Shown in pieces: positions 48,285 through 60,879 of a DNA stretch of 64,000 nucleotides. Numbering within the stretch: the first letter of the stretch is position 1; each line of letters opens with the position of its first letter. The stretch is from contig NC_133297.1 in the NCBI RefSeq assembly GCF_005239225.2, positions 17,720,147-17,784,146 on the forward strand, in the 5' to 3' direction. Position numbers and translations under genes: made by a program. This DNA is from Populus alba. Its lineage: Eukaryota; Streptophyta; Magnoliopsida; Malpighiales; Salicaceae. Under the pieces are notes generated by a model that was not told the DNA's origin, did not search any database, and worked only from the letters and a program-made list of their open reading frames with translations.

Positions 48285-48940
48285 ATTTGGAGATGGAGCA
48301 AATGAAGAATATTTAATATGCTTTTAAAGTTGGAAGTTTAATGCATGCTCAAGTTTGTTTAAGACCTGACATTGCATATGCAGTTGATATGTTAGAGAAA
48401 TATCAAAGTAACCCCATTTTAGACCATTAAAGAGCTACAAAGAAAGTCATGTGATACATTCAAGAGAACAAAGACTACAAGTTTAATTATAGATGATTAG
48501 ATTATCTGTAAGCAATTGGATATTCAAATTCTGACTTCACTAGCTTCTTTGCCTCGAGAAAATAGACATCGGGATATGTTTTTTTTATTAGCAGGAGGGT
48601 CTATTTCTTAGAGAAGTGAAAACCAATCTTTGGTTGCTACTTGTACCACCAAAGTGGAGTTTGTATTATATTTTGAAGTGACATCACAAGTAACATGATT
48701 GATTTTTATTTTGTTGACATAATTTCCAAGCTAATGAGGATTTATTGCGATAATTTGCAATGTTTTTGGCCAAAGCGGAAGTCGCAATAAACACATCGAC
48801 ATTAAGAATCTAGCTATTCGAGAACATGTGAAAGAAAAAATATAGTTGTTGAACACATCATCATAGATTGATGTTTACTTATCCATTGATAGAATGTTTA
48901 CCACCTACTTCTTACAAGGAACATGTTGAGCATATGAGAC
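48285..48940 (+). pseudogene. Ty1/copia Pol C-terminal (RNase H) relic
   Basis: Colinear remnants of the copia RNase H are visible in mostly one frame broken by stops: 'YAFKVGSLMHAQVCLRPDIAYAV' (shown here only as the stretch near 48319-48390), a 'GYSNSDF' block near 48527, 'TSGYVFF' near 48567, 'RIYCDN' near 48738, and a tail with 'VEHIIID' near 48850. The order and spacing match copia elements. The region after 48940 is probably the polypurine tract and LTR start, but I see no clear border. Confidence 0.75.
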
Positions 48941-50459
48941 TCAATTGTATTATATAGTTTTATTTGATTAAGATATCCTTTATGTTTGTAGCATATTTTG
49001 TCAATTTGAAAGACTATTAATTTCATATTTTTTTTTCTTGTTTATTTGTATTCATAAAGTTTAGAGAATGACATTATCTATTTGGATTTTATTTGAGACC
49101 ATGAATGAACAATTGGATGTTTTATTTCATCCATAATTTTTTCCACATTAATAATTTTTCCATGAAAGGTTGTATGTTTTGGATATGTTAATTGCCCATT
49201 AGTTTATATAATATATATTCATGGAAAAGAAGAATTAAGAAGAAAAATACATTTTCATAGAAAAAATAAAATGAGTCTCTAGTCTACCACTCAAAACATG
49301 TGAATTTCGAGAAGGATCCTATTGACAGATAGAACCTGTCTGCTTTCTTGCTGCACCAAAAAGCTTCAAAAGGACAAGAAAAAGGTAGGGGGGGATGGCC
49401 GTCAAGCAGAAAGCTGCCTTAAAGGTCCAAGAAGTCGTAAGCTTCCCTGTTAATGTTATCATCATTGTCCCACATGAATGACATGAGCTCGACGATGACA
49501 TATATCTAATCCTCTTCCCTGAAGGTAGATAATGAGGTCTAGCCAGTAGCTTAACCTCAGCACAAACATCATCTTTAATTAAACTAATAAAGATGGAGGA
49601 TTAATTAAGTGATTATTCATTATTGATGGCCATAGGTGACATGCATACTCATCTGTAATCGCAGCCGTGGAAAGACTTGCTTGCACAGCGATTCCATTTG
49701 ATTCATCAGATCAAGGGTCAATCCGTGCTTATCCATGCATGAAAGTGAATGATAAAAGAGACATGTAATTTGAAGAGAGGCAAGTTGCTGGATAGGCGGC
49801 CGGCCTGGCGTTTGTTTTTCTAAACATGATAAGCAAGCTTTACAGAAGATATTTACTTGTGCTTATTCATGGATATATGTCTGTGTATGTATTGACCATT
49901 TTTTAATGTTTATGGTACGTAGGTTGTCTGACTTTTAGTGATAAGCAATTATGGATATAGCAGCCGTGCGTGACTTGAATTCGAGCTGCTTTTCAATTCC
50001 ATGCATCTTTCCGGCAGGAAAAAAGGGGAGGTGGAAAGGGAAAGGGGAGGAGGATTCAAAGCCTGGCCTACCACTTTTCATCTCTTCTGGGCTCCAAAAT
50101 AGACTCCGTTAATGTCTTCTTCCACGTCTTCTCTAAGCAATGACATAATTGACAGTTTTGTTTTCTTTGCATCGATCCTCGCAGTTTCTTTACAATGACA
50201 TGTTCTAGCTATTTAGTAAATAAATAAATAGTAGGTTTCTTTCAAGCTGCATAAATGGTGGGTGATCTGTGTCTAGAGATCATAGCTAGCTGGAATCTTT
50301 TGGGTTTATTGGCTGTAAGTGCGTCTTAATTTTGGAGCCGGGGAAAATGCATCCCACTATATATTGTTATATATAAGATATTGATTAATTAATTAGCTTG
50401 TAACTTATCATTTCTGAATTGTTATATTATATATTCTGAGAAGCTGGGTTGATGATTAA

Positions 50460-50625
50460 ATGCGTGTTTGGAATTTATGGATATGATGTTGTTTTAAAAT
50501 GTTTTTTACTCTAAAATGTATTAAAATGATCTAAAAATATCAAAAAAAATATTAATTTAAAACAAATTAAAAAATTTCAAGATTTTTTAAAAGTGTTTTT
50601 TTTAAATAAAAACAAATAGGGTTAA
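50460..50625. repeat. MITE-like AT-rich dispersed repeat
   Basis: It begins GCGTGTTTGGAATT and holds the core 'TAAAATGTATTAAAATGATC', then A/T-rich inverted sequence, ending near AAACAAATAG. Related cores recur near 54860, 56050 and 57600. The family resembles short inverted-repeat elements I associate with Populus. Confidence 0.5.
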
Positions 50626-51002
50626 TATAAAAGTGATGACGCATCTTTTAACTTCCTAAATTTTAAAACTAATATTCTTAATTAAAAAACAGTAAATTAC
50701 TTTGAATATATACGTGAAAAACTATATTGATGTCGTTGAAAAACTATACTATATTTTTTCTATGTCCCTTCAACAATCTGTACATATAATAGCGGTCGTG
50801 ATAATCTCAAACGACTGAGAAAATGGAGAAAGAAGAGCTTTTTCTTTCATTTTTTGAACAGAAAGTGATGGTTATCATTTCTCGCACGAATGCCTTCCTC
50901 TGTTTCAAGGAAAAACAGGTGGTGTTAACGTGGCAGCAGCCAATGGCAGCTAGGTTATGGACCAGACGGACCTGTTTGAATTAATTCGTAAATCCTTGAC
51001 AT

Positions 51003-51105
51003 TTCCATAGCAAGAAAATATGAATTTGCACGCTAAATTGTCAAGGTACTGCCTTACTCTTTACGCTTGTATGGATTCCATAGCAAGAAAATATGAATTT
51101 GCACG
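51003..51105 (+). repeat. 30-bp exact direct repeat, period 73
   Basis: The 30-bp sequence from TTCCATAGCAAG to TTTGCACG is identical at 51003-51032 and 51076-51105. No unit flanks it on either side. Confidence 0.9.
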
Positions 51106-52789
51106 TTAATTCAATACTAAGTTCTTCTATATTCCGTATTAAATTTAATGCTTAAGAATAAATAAATAAGATAATGCTTTTCCTCGTGCGTGGTGGTTCC
51201 TTGTGTTTGCAGGGAAACAAAACAGATTTTCAGTTCCATTTTTCCTAGATCCAGGGGTGAATGCGTGTCGGGCACCGGTTCGAGGTTTCTTGCATGCTAA
51301 CTACAGCAGAGGCATACATATCTGTTCTTAGCGTGGAAATCTTAAGTTACGTACAAAATAGAGGAAAAAATTGTTAGTTTAATAGTAGTAGGTAATTGGT
51401 TAGATAGATATGGTATTATTATATTTATTATTAATAAAAGTATAATTTATTTTTAATATTCATATAATATTATATTAATGAATCTAAAGGTAAAGATAAA
51501 GTTCACGTAACAAAAATATTTTGCAAAAAAAATTATAAGATTGTTATAATTATGGAATTTCTATTGCATCAAAGTATTGTTTCTCAAATATACATGGTCG
51601 ATACTCTCTTAAAAATTAGACATTCAATAGAGTTGTGGAGACTGATACATATTATGTCATTTCTTTTATGAAAGAAAGCAGTTACTTTCACAAGCTGAGA
51701 TATAAGGGATACTTGAAACTGATATGTAAGTGTTTGTCATAAGATATGTACACTGAACTGACTCGCATGAGAATTTCATATAAAGAGATCTGTTATGTTT
51801 ATGGAAAGGTTCGTATGATGGTTGTGTAAATGATATTTAAACTTGAGATCACTAAGTTATCTTATATAGAAAATATTATGCTTTGATCATATTACATTTA
51901 TCTTAATCGAGGTAATGAAGGGGCAGACATTAAGTGTAGCATGAACTATATGAAGGTACTTGAATGATCAAAAGAGGATTCATCACTTTAGGTGAATTAG
52001 AAAAAATGTTTCATCTATTTTTAAATAGTATTGACTGATAAATACTTGGCTAAGGTGGAATGAGATTTGAAAAGAGTTTCAAATCTTATTCAAATGTTCA
52101 ATGACTATTATTTGAGAACAAACATAATTTAACATAACAGACATACTTTATGCTTTAATGTTAAATCATAACATTATTAATGAAAGGATATTAATTACAT
52201 TGAGAAACTAATCACTAAAATATTAAGCCAAACTACTAATAAATTTTATAATATTTTGGGGATCATCACACATTGCTTGACGATGATCTTCAAATATAAA
52301 TTAATTAGTTGTTGAGTTAACAATAAATTAAATTGTTTAATTTATTTAAGTATAATTATAATTTATATTTGATCCAACATATTAAAAACATAATGGGTAA
52401 CACATATTAAGAACCATTAATCAAAAATTAAACTAGAATGATTTAATTAAATATGACTTTATTAAAATATATTTTAGAAATTAAGGATAAGAATATAATT
52501 AATATAGAGATTATATTTCTAGATCTGGAAAAATCAAGTAAGGACTTGATTGATTAAATTTTTAAAATTATTCTTAAATAATATATAGATATTATTTAAA
52601 GGAAAAATAGATATTTTGTCATTTATAGGGTTTTTAAGATTTATTATAAATATAAAGCTAAGCCTGTTATTTTGTAAGTATAAGAGGAGTGGTTGTATGC
52701 TGGACAAAAAAATTACTTAAATACATAATGAATTTAGTCTAAAAATAATATAAATATATTAAAATGATATCATTTATAAAAAAAATCAA

Positions 52790-53450
52790 CGAAAACAAAA
52801 GACTCATGGCAACTCGTGTTAACTTGCCTAGATTGTAGTCTAGGACATAATATCAAGATAACTCCACATAAAGGAAAATGAAAAAAAAATAAAATCATAA
52901 AGCTCAATCTCAAACCACCCCAACATTGAAAACGAACCAATGTGAAAAAAGGACCTCAAAAAATATCAAAATCAACTCGAGCTAATCCTCAAAACTCGTA
53001 ACTCGAGACATGAGCCGAGACTAACCCTATAAAAGAAAAACCTAAAAAAAAACATTCACAAAGCCAAATTCCTAATCAATCAAACATTAAGGGGTGGAAT
53101 TGAAGAAGAAAAAAGATTCAATAAAAAAAGAAACAAAAAACAAATAGTAATCAAAAGAATGATGATCAAATTTGACATAAAAATAAACTTAAATCAAATG
53201 TTGAAAGATTAAATTGAAAAAAACAATTAATTTTAAAAAATAACAATTAAAAAAAATAAGAGTCACATTTAATATAAAAATTAAATGGCTTCAAATACTA
53301 AGGGATTAAATTAAAAAATAAAATCAATTAAAAAAATAACTCAAAACAAAATAAATAATAATCTAAAGAACGATGACCAAATTTAATACAAAAATAGAAT
53401 AACATGACATCTTTCAATTTTGATAGATTAACGTAAATCTCAATGAGAAA
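52790..53450 (-). repeat. 'gacccgag' dispersed/tandem repeat family, inverted copy
   Basis: The reverse complement contains blocks such as GGCAAGTTAACACGAGTTG and 'GAGTTATCTTGATATTATG', which match the units at 61866-63110. It is more decayed and mostly A-rich after 53100. Confidence 0.65.
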
Positions 53451-53918
53451 AAAAATATATCATTATAGCCCAATCATCACATCGCTACTGACACATATTA
53501 TACCATTAAGAAGTGGAAGGGAAGCCCTGTCCACTGCCACCTTAGAAACCAGTGTTTGGACATAATGTGATGTCTAAAAAATAGGTAAAGGGATAAAAAA
53601 AATTGAAAAAAAAAAAAAGAGCATGAATTTTCCCTAGGCAGTGCAAACCAATTCCTGATGTTAGCAATAAAAAAAAATTAGATTTTTTTTAAGCTTCAAA
53701 TTCAGTCCCTAAACTCTAATTATTTTAAATCAATCACATTGAATTTTATTTCAGTAAATCAAAAATTAACTGAGTGCAAAATATTTTTTTAGCACCTTGA
53801 GATTCTATACACATGCATGAAAAATAAATCACATAGACAAATTACAAACCAAAGCAATTTTAGAAGACCAAATAAAAAGACAAAGAAACTGAGATACCAA
53901 AGTGTTAAAATACCTAGG

Positions 53919-53921
<3 letters not shown>

Positions 53922-53969
<48 letters not shown>
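53922..53969. repeat. (TA)24 microsatellite
   Basis: This is a perfect dinucleotide run of about 48 bases in AT-rich sequence. Confidence 0.95.
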
Positions 53970-53974
<5 letters not shown>

Positions 53975-54789
53975 AACATTATTCGAATGAATTGTGCTTC
54001 ACCTCACTATTCAAGATTGAGGGGCTTAGATTTTTTTTATAATTTTAAAAAAATTCTAAAATGAGCTATTATTTTATAGAAATTATATATTTTTCCTGAG
54101 TTTTTTTCTTCAAAGGGGCACAGTAAAAAAAGAGAGGAAATTAACACAGTTTAAAATTTATTTTAAAAAATAACATAATTTAGTGAATAAACGGATAGAG
54201 GCAAATTTAAAAACTATTTTTAAATTTTGAATATTTAAATTTAAAAAATAAAGCAAACTCTACTTAAATATTCAAATAGAATTTGGTTTATTTTTTAAAA
54301 TGAAATATATTTGATTTTATTTTTATTTTTATAAAACTAAACTCTATTTTATCTCCAATAATTTTTTCTATGATATGCATTTTACATAACTTCCGGAATG
54401 TAGAACGTATTCCCGAAGCTACCAACTAAATGTTCCATCCACCTCTTTCGGAAAGCAAAATCAATTGCTATTAGAATAAAGTGAAACTCACAGCTGGAAA
54501 GGTTGAGAAAATTGAATTTTAGTTTAAACAGATTTGATGATAATTTTAACTTTGAAAAAAGGGAAACACAATTTCAATTTTAAAGGCTGTCGAGATATTT
54601 ATGGATTATCTTGGCCACTAATTTGAAATCAAGTGTGATACATGATCACATCAAGCTACGTAGAACCTGTAGTTTTTCTTCACTAAATTAACATCAGTCT
54701 TGCATCAAATTTCCCTACCCACCAAGAACATTGACAGAATATAGACAAAGTACAGTCCCCACATTGAACTACTTTACCACTTTCTCTCA

Positions 54790-55015
54790 CATCATGCTTT
54801 AAACTAATTTCTGTGTTTTAAAAATATTTTTGAATAAATTTTTTTATATATTTTTTATTAACTTTAAATTAATATATTTTTTAATATTTTTAAATTATTT
54901 TGATATGGTGATGTTAAAAAAAAATTTTAAAAAATAAAAAAAATATTATTAGCATATATTTTGACACAAAAAATTATTTGAAAAACAACCGCAATTATAT
55001 TGTCAAACAAGCTCA
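54790..55015. repeat. MITE-like AT-rich dispersed repeat
   Basis: It has a core 'TTAATATATTTTTTAATATT' and 'TTATTTTGATATGGTGATG', and ends 'AACCGCAATTATATTGTCAA'. It is similar in design to the repeats at 50460 and 57560. Confidence 0.5.
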
Positions 55016-56465
55016 TATGATCTTTCAGGGCATGGATTAAGTAGTGAAGATTTTAATTGTGCTTCAAATTGAATATCTATGTGATATTTTTTGCTAGAAA
55101 AAAATCTTAAAAACAATTTGGATCTGGTAAATATGTAAAACTCAAAAAACTAGACTTGACAATTAGTAAATTTTAAAATAGCGTAGTTTGGCAAACATGA
55201 TAGACCTAGAGCATTTGGATATAACCATTACTAGATTCTAAAGCTATATGTTTCATCCTAGATAATCCCTTAAATTAAAACTATTGTAGGCATGATAAAC
55301 TATCATGTCTCTTCATCTACAACAATTATATAAGTCATTCATATCCAATATAATGATTTTTCTTATACCCATAGGTGTACAAAGGATCTTTTAACGGGCA
55401 TACCACACTTATTATCTCATTAATAAAATATAAAGAATATTTGTCTTTTATTAATGTAAAAAAAAAACAGAGAATTTTTCAATCTTTTTTTCTCTGAATT
55501 CAACAAGGTTTAAGGAGTACAAATACCCCATAAACCATCAAGGTACAAGTTAAGAACTTTCATTTTTTAAAATAAATTTATATAGATTTTAGAGTATTAA
55601 CTATTTTAAAACTCAATAACAAATAAATATTTTTGTTCCTTAAATTTAAAGCTTTTTTAAATTGTTTATTGACTTTTTCATAAAGATATTAACTTTATTA
55701 TTGAGGGGTTTTTAAATTCTCTCAATTAGAAATATTTTTACAATACACCAACTTGTACTGTTAATATAAAATTCCTTGGTCTAAATAAAATCTAATTATC
55801 TGAATATATTAATTAACTATCATCTCCAACATTAAATAACATATTATTTATACTTCCTGAATTTTAAGATATCATTATTGATGATCAGTGTACGTGCATG
55901 TTTTTAAATATTCATACATAAAATTCAAAAAGGCTTGCTGAATTAACAATTTATTTCATTAGAAAAATATTATGCTAAACTAATATGATTTGTAAACTTT
56001 TTAATTAAAATAATTTTTTTTTTATTTTTAAAGAATTAATTTTATTATTAGTATATTAAAATGATTTGAAAATATTTAAAAAATATTATTTTAAATTTTT
56101 TTAAAAATTCTTCAGAAATACAATGCCAAACACAATATCCATGATATAAATTTAGAAATTAATTAGAGTGTCGGCCTCCTGAACTGTAACCAGTTAACAG
56201 CACCAAGGCATCTTCGTAGCATTTATATTAATTTGAGTTAATCTAATATTAATTTTAGTTAATTAGATGAAGTTGATCAATATCCCAGCTGGATGCATTA
56301 TAAGTCCCATCACAGTTGGACTCCAGTACGACTGATAGCCAAAAGCTAAACAACTTTCACCGCTGCACCGCAGCGGTGCTGGCAGGTGCTCAGACTCCAA
56401 AATAGTAACCAAGAAAAATCCCCAAATTAAAATGGCGGATCAGACTAATAAATATATAGAGCATA

Positions 56466-56693
56466 ATGGGAGCTGCAGGGATGAATCTAGCTTGTTGTCT
56501 GCCTGAAACGACATGCATGGTGGCCGGCAGAGAGAAGAATGTCCACATGCTCTGTACCAAATTATTCTCTTACGGATCAACTGGATCCAAGTCCCGATGT
56601 TTCTCAGAAAAAATCAAGAAACTCTCAGGATCATCTTCTCAACTAGGAGCAAAACATGGTGTTACCCTCGTACGATCCGATCAGAAGAAATAA
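56466..56693 (+). other. Possible small ORF (75 codons), unrecognised
   Basis: ATG to TAA, starting MGAAGMNLACC. It lies in a GC-richer patch (56160-57450). No signal peptide, known motif or splice logic is evident, and other frames over the same stretch are also open. It may be non-coding. Confidence 0.2.
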
Positions 56694-56825
56694 GAAGGTG
56701 AAACCACCAGCAATGGAATTTCTGGATCGCATGTAAATCGTGGTGATCTCTGTTCTTTCAACAAACACAAAAGACACTCCCCCAGATTGAAACGACACTA
56801 GCTAGCTAGATAGAAACAGCACATC

Positions 56826-57349
56826 ATGAATGATTAATGATTAAAAACCGCGTTCAGTACGATACTAATTTTTTATAGTGCATGATTAGCGATTGATGAA
56901 CATCCATGAGCGTGTAATTTGCCATCAAATTATATGCAGTTTAAGCAGCTAGACGGGGGCCTCCTCCTCCCGGAGGTGGCGGTCCCAACCACAGAGCAAG
57001 TGTAGAAAAAGATTCGCTTGTCGACTCCTAGTAGCCTGGAACCATCTTAATGACGAGGCATTGTCCTAGGAGATTTTTGCTTAAAAAATGAATGATTAAT
57101 GATTAAAAACCGCGTTCAGTACGATACTAATTTTTTATAGTGCTTGATTAGCGATTGATGAACATCCATGAGCATGTAATTTGCCATCAAATTATATGCA
57201 GTTTAAGCAGCTAGCCGGGGGCCTCCTCCTCCCGGAGGGGGCGGTCCCAACCACAGAGCAAGTGTAGAAAAAGATTCACATGTCGACTCCTAGTAGCCTG
57301 GAACCATCTTAATGACGAGGCATTTTCCTAGGAGATTTTTGCTTAAAAA
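56826..57349. repeat. Recent 262-bp tandem duplication
   Basis: Copies 56826-57087 and 57088-57349 differ at seven positions (about 97 per cent identity). Each has a TATA-like stretch, a GC-rich block with CCTCCTCCCGGAGG, and complementary arms CTCCTAG and CTAGGAG about 35 bases apart. Confidence 0.95.
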
Positions 57350-57559
57350 AGTGGAAAGGAGATCAAAACCAAGGCCATCACGCAGAAAATGCATGTTTCA
57401 AACATGTCCAAATCAAAGACAGCTAGTGCTTAACAGCATCGCCCTGTCCCTAATTACGTGAATGAGACAATGTTATATTAGTCATCGATGATTCATCATA
57501 GCCGATGCTAATGAACTCTGCATGACTGTGTTCAACGTTCTCATGCTCTGCTGGTTTTG

Positions 57560-57960
57560 GGACTCTAGTTGCAGTTTTTTTTATGTTAAAATATATTAAA
57601 ATAATATATATTTTTTAATTTTTAAAAATTAATATATTAAAATAATTTAAAATACACAAAAAAATTTATTTTTAATAAAATAAAAAAAATTAAATTTTTT
57701 TAAGAAACACGGTAAAAAACCGTGTTCTCAAACGATGGCTTCCCCTTCATACTTTGGCAATAAAGATACTTTTAAAACAATCTGGATCAAGGGAGTAGTG
57801 TTTGGATGCTGTTTGGAAGTGTTCTTTAATTTATCTATTTTTTTAAATCAAAGTATCCAACGTTAAAAGTTAAAAAAATCTGTATTTTTTTTATGTATTT
57901 AAAATAAAAAAATATCTTTAAAAAATATCGTAGCTATAATATTAAACACACTCTAAAAAA
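57560..57960. repeat. Two adjacent MITE-like AT-rich repeats
   Basis: Segment 57560-57735 carries the 'TTAAAATATATTAAAATAAT' core and ends with the inverted AACACGGTAAAAAACCGTGTT. Segment 57790-57960 begins 'AGTGTTTGGATGCTGTTTGG' and ends 'ATTAAACACACTC'. They lie just upstream of the transporter promoter. Confidence 0.5.
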
Positions 57961-58141
57961 AACCTTAAAGACCAATCTTTAAATTCTTTAATTTATCTTT
58001 CTTCCCTCCAATATTTCCTATTATATTGCTTCCAAATTACTTTTTCGTAAATATTAATTTCCCCATTTTCATATACAGTGGAGTAGTATTCCTTAACTTT
58101 ATCCATGTAATCTCAGCCGTTAGTTGCTCCATGCCATCCTC

Positions 58142-58149
58142 TATATATA
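58142..58149 (+). promoter_or_regulatory. TATA box of the NPF transporter gene
   Basis: TATATATA in the context CCTCTATATATAGAG lies about 180 bp before the ATG at 58327. A transcript start near 58175 would give a 5' UTR of about 150 bases. Confidence 0.6.
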
Positions 58150-58326
58150 GAGTGCATGCACCATCTTCTCCTTCACACACTTCGAGTTCATCAAAAAATC
58201 CCTCCCTCCCTCCTCTCTAATCAAAGCCAGCCTTCCTTCTAAGTATCGATCTCTAGTTAATTATTGCCTTGCATTTCTGAAAGAAATATCTATATAGTGA
58301 TCGATCAGAGTTAAGGTAGCTCTAAC

Positions 58327-60800
58327 ATGGCCTGCTTAAATATTTACAAAGAGGTTGGTGAAGCTTATTGTAATTTCTCTGCAATGCTTGCAACCTCTCT
58401 CCTTGTGTTATGTTTTTCATGGCTAGGTGTAGGTGTAAATGAATTCATGCTCTTCCAGCCGGCAGCTTAGGAATTGCTGGCAATTTTCTGATTCTGGTAT
58501 TTACTTTAATTAAAGACTAATTAAAATCAATCTAGTAATTAAAAAACAAATTCGCCATATTGAAATTAACTTATCGGCTTCATTTTGATTTCTGAATATA
58601 ATTAATTCTTAATGTGATTAAACATTAATCAACATCAGATGGCACATATATAATAGTACTGTGCATGCATGGTAAAACCTGCAGGGGAAGCTCGTGAAGA
58701 AGGAGCAGGAGGTTTGCACTAGGGATGGAAGCGTTGATCGACATGGCGATCCTGCAATCCGGGGGAGGACTGGGACTTGGTTCGCCGGAATCCTCATATT
58801 AGGTATGTAGCTACCAGTTAATCAACAGCTGATCAATATTAATCTCCTCTTCTAATCACTAGCTTGTTCGAGCAATTAAGAAACAGTTAGATAATCAAGC
58901 ATCATTAATGAATTAATTATGCATGCATATGCAGTGAATCAAGGGCTGGCGACGTTGGCCTTCTTCGGGGTAGGAGTGAACTTGGTTCTGTTTTTGACAA
59001 GAGTGTTGGGTCAAGACAATGCCGACGCTGCAAACAACGTCAGCAAATGGACTGGAACTGTTTACATATTCTCTCTTCTCGGTGCCTTCCTCAGCGACTC
59101 TTACTGGGGGAGGTACAAGACTTGTGCTATCTTCCAGGCCATCTTCGTCACTGTAAGTGATTAATCCCCACCTTTAATTCCACTGATAATGAGTTAACTT
59201 GATTCGCTTAATCAGGAGTTATTGTTTTTCTTTATTATTTCATCTGGAATTAATTTCTATCCCTTGGCATGCAGGGTCTGGTATTGTTGTCACTGTCTTC
59301 CTACTTGTTCTTACTCAAGCCGAGAGGCTGTGGTGATGAGCATTCTCCATGTGGATCCCATTCAACATACGAGAATGTCTTTTTCTACTTCTCCATCTAT
59401 CTTGTTGCCCTTGGAAATGGAGGCTACCAGCCTAACATTGCTACCTTTGGGGCTGATCAGTTTGATGAAGAGGACCCAAAAGAAGGCCACTCTAAGATAG
59501 CTTTCTTTAGCTACTTTTACTTGGCTCTCAACCTTGGTTCTCTCTTTTCGAACACCATATTGGGCTATTTTGAGGACCGGGGCATGTGGGCATTAGGATT
59601 CTGGGCATCTGCTGGCTCTGCTTTTTTGGCACTGGTCTTGTTTCTCATTGGGACTCCCAGGTATAGACACTTCACCCCCAAGGGCAACCCCCTCTCTAGG
59701 TGCTGCCAGGTGATGGTTGCTGCAGCAAGAAAATGGAAGGTTCAGAGGATGCCAAATCAAGATGATGATCAGTTTGAATCGGATGTCCCGAAGGAGCGTT
59801 CCAAAAATGGGGATAGAAAGATACTACACACCCGAGGATTCAGGTATGTTATTTGCTATTCATCAAGAAAATTAATGTTCCCTCATAAGTACGCCGTACT
59901 CATGTAAATTACTAAAATCTTACCAGATTCTTGGATAGAGCTGCAATTATTACATCCAAGGACTATACAGAGAATCGCATTCACGATCCATGGCGTGTCT
60001 GCACAGTAACTCAAGTTGAGGAATTTAAATGCATCCTACGACTCCTCCCTATCTGGCTGTGCACAATTCTTTACTCTGTAGTTTTCACTCAAATGGCATC
60101 ACTATTCGTCGAGCAAGGTGCTGATATGGAAACTACGATTTCGAAATTCCACATTCCTCCAGCAAGCATGTCTAGTTTCGACATACTCAGTGTTGCGGCT
60201 TTCATATTCATCTATAGGAGAGTTCTTGATCCCCTTGTTGCCAGAATAAGAAAGGACCCTAAGGGCCTGACAGAGCTTCAGAGGATGGGGATTGGTCTGG
60301 TTATCGCCATAATCGCAATGGTTTCGGCAGGGATTGTAGAGCTATTCAGGTTGAAGTACGCAAGAAAAGACTGTCCAAGTTGCGAAAGTGCGAGTTCTTT
60401 GAGCATACTGTGGCAAATTCCTCAATATGTTCTGATAGGAGCATCTGAGGTGTTCATGTATGTTGGGCAATTAGAATTCTTCAACGGGCAAGCACCTGAT
60501 GGATTGAAGAGCTTTGGCAGTGCTCTTTGCATGACCTCAATATCTCTAGGCAACTATGTGAGTAGCTTGCTAGTAACAGTCGTAATGAAAATATCTACAA
60601 GAGATGAGATGCCAGGATGGATCCCAGGAAACCTTAACAAGGGTCATCTAGACAGATTTTACTTCCTCTTGGCAGTTTTGACAACCGCAGATCTTGTTGT
60701 GTACATTATCTGTGCTAGATGGTACAAGTACATCATGTTCGAGAGGCAGCAGGAAGAGGATAGTATATTAAGCAATGAAGAGGCAGACCTTAGAGTTTGA
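58327..60800 (+). CDS. NPF7.3: NRT1/PTR family (NPF) transporter, NPF7.3/NRT1.5-like
   Basis: Five exons are deduced: 58327-58353, 58685-58802, 58935-59152, 59275-59843 and 59927-60800. All have GT-AG introns and join in frame to a 601-aa protein, normal for NPF. It is a twelve-helix plasma-membrane carrier of the major facilitator superfamily. Family marks are 'GNGGYQPNIATFGADQFD' (168-185), the PTR2 signature 'FSYFYLALNLGSLFSNTIL' (about 199-217) and a long cytosolic loop (about 255-325) between helices 6 and 7. Thr111 in 'GRYKTCAIF' corresponds to the regulatory Thr101 of Arabidopsis NPF6.3. The ExxER proton-coupling motif of helix 1 is absent (QGLAT at 51-55), as in NPF7.3, which is known to load nitrate, and reportedly K+, into root xylem. 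Substrate is inferred from family only. The nine-codon first exon and the donor after it (GTTGGT) are the least certain part. The reading frame is intact, in contrast to the genes at 9.6-17 kb. Confidence 0.9.
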
Positions 60801-60872
60801 TCAAATTCTGCCTTGCAGCGGGAATTTAAGAAGGGCAGAAGAAATCTATATATATATATATATTGTGTCATA

Positions 60873-60878
60873 AATAAA
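60873..60878 (+). terminator. Possible polyadenylation signal of the NPF gene
   Basis: AATAAA lies 73 bases after the stop codon, just downstream of a (TA)n run at about 60848-60862. Plant signals are loose, so the true site may differ. Confidence 0.45.
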
Positions 60879-60879
60879 G

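Larger units (their letters stand above)
48941..52789. other. Gene-poor intergenic region
   Basis: No supported gene. The 49300-50400 part is less AT-rich and probably not transposon-derived. It may hold regulatory sequence or an unrecognised non-coding transcript. A MITE-like repeat (50460-50625) and a 30-bp direct repeat (51003-51105) are listed separately. Confidence 0.5.
53451..56440. other. AT-rich intergenic region, no gene seen
   Basis: It contains an (AT)n tract at 53922-53969, a MITE-like element at about 54790-55015, a related core at about 55990-56140, and a 21-base hairpin sequence at 56358-56378. No coding frame. Confidence 0.6.

Noticed and set aside
49319..49501. 60-codon minus-strand frame with Ser-rich start and hydrophobic part
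   Set aside because: No recognisable motif, splice sites or promoter. Left as unexplained intergenic sequence.
56826..57349. Possible box C/D small nucleolar RNA pair in the duplicated unit
   Set aside because: A 'TTGATGAA' is present, but no matching D box or terminal stem is at a suitable distance.
58026..58220. 64-codon plus-strand frame
   Set aside because: It spans the TATA box and 5' UTR of the NPF gene.
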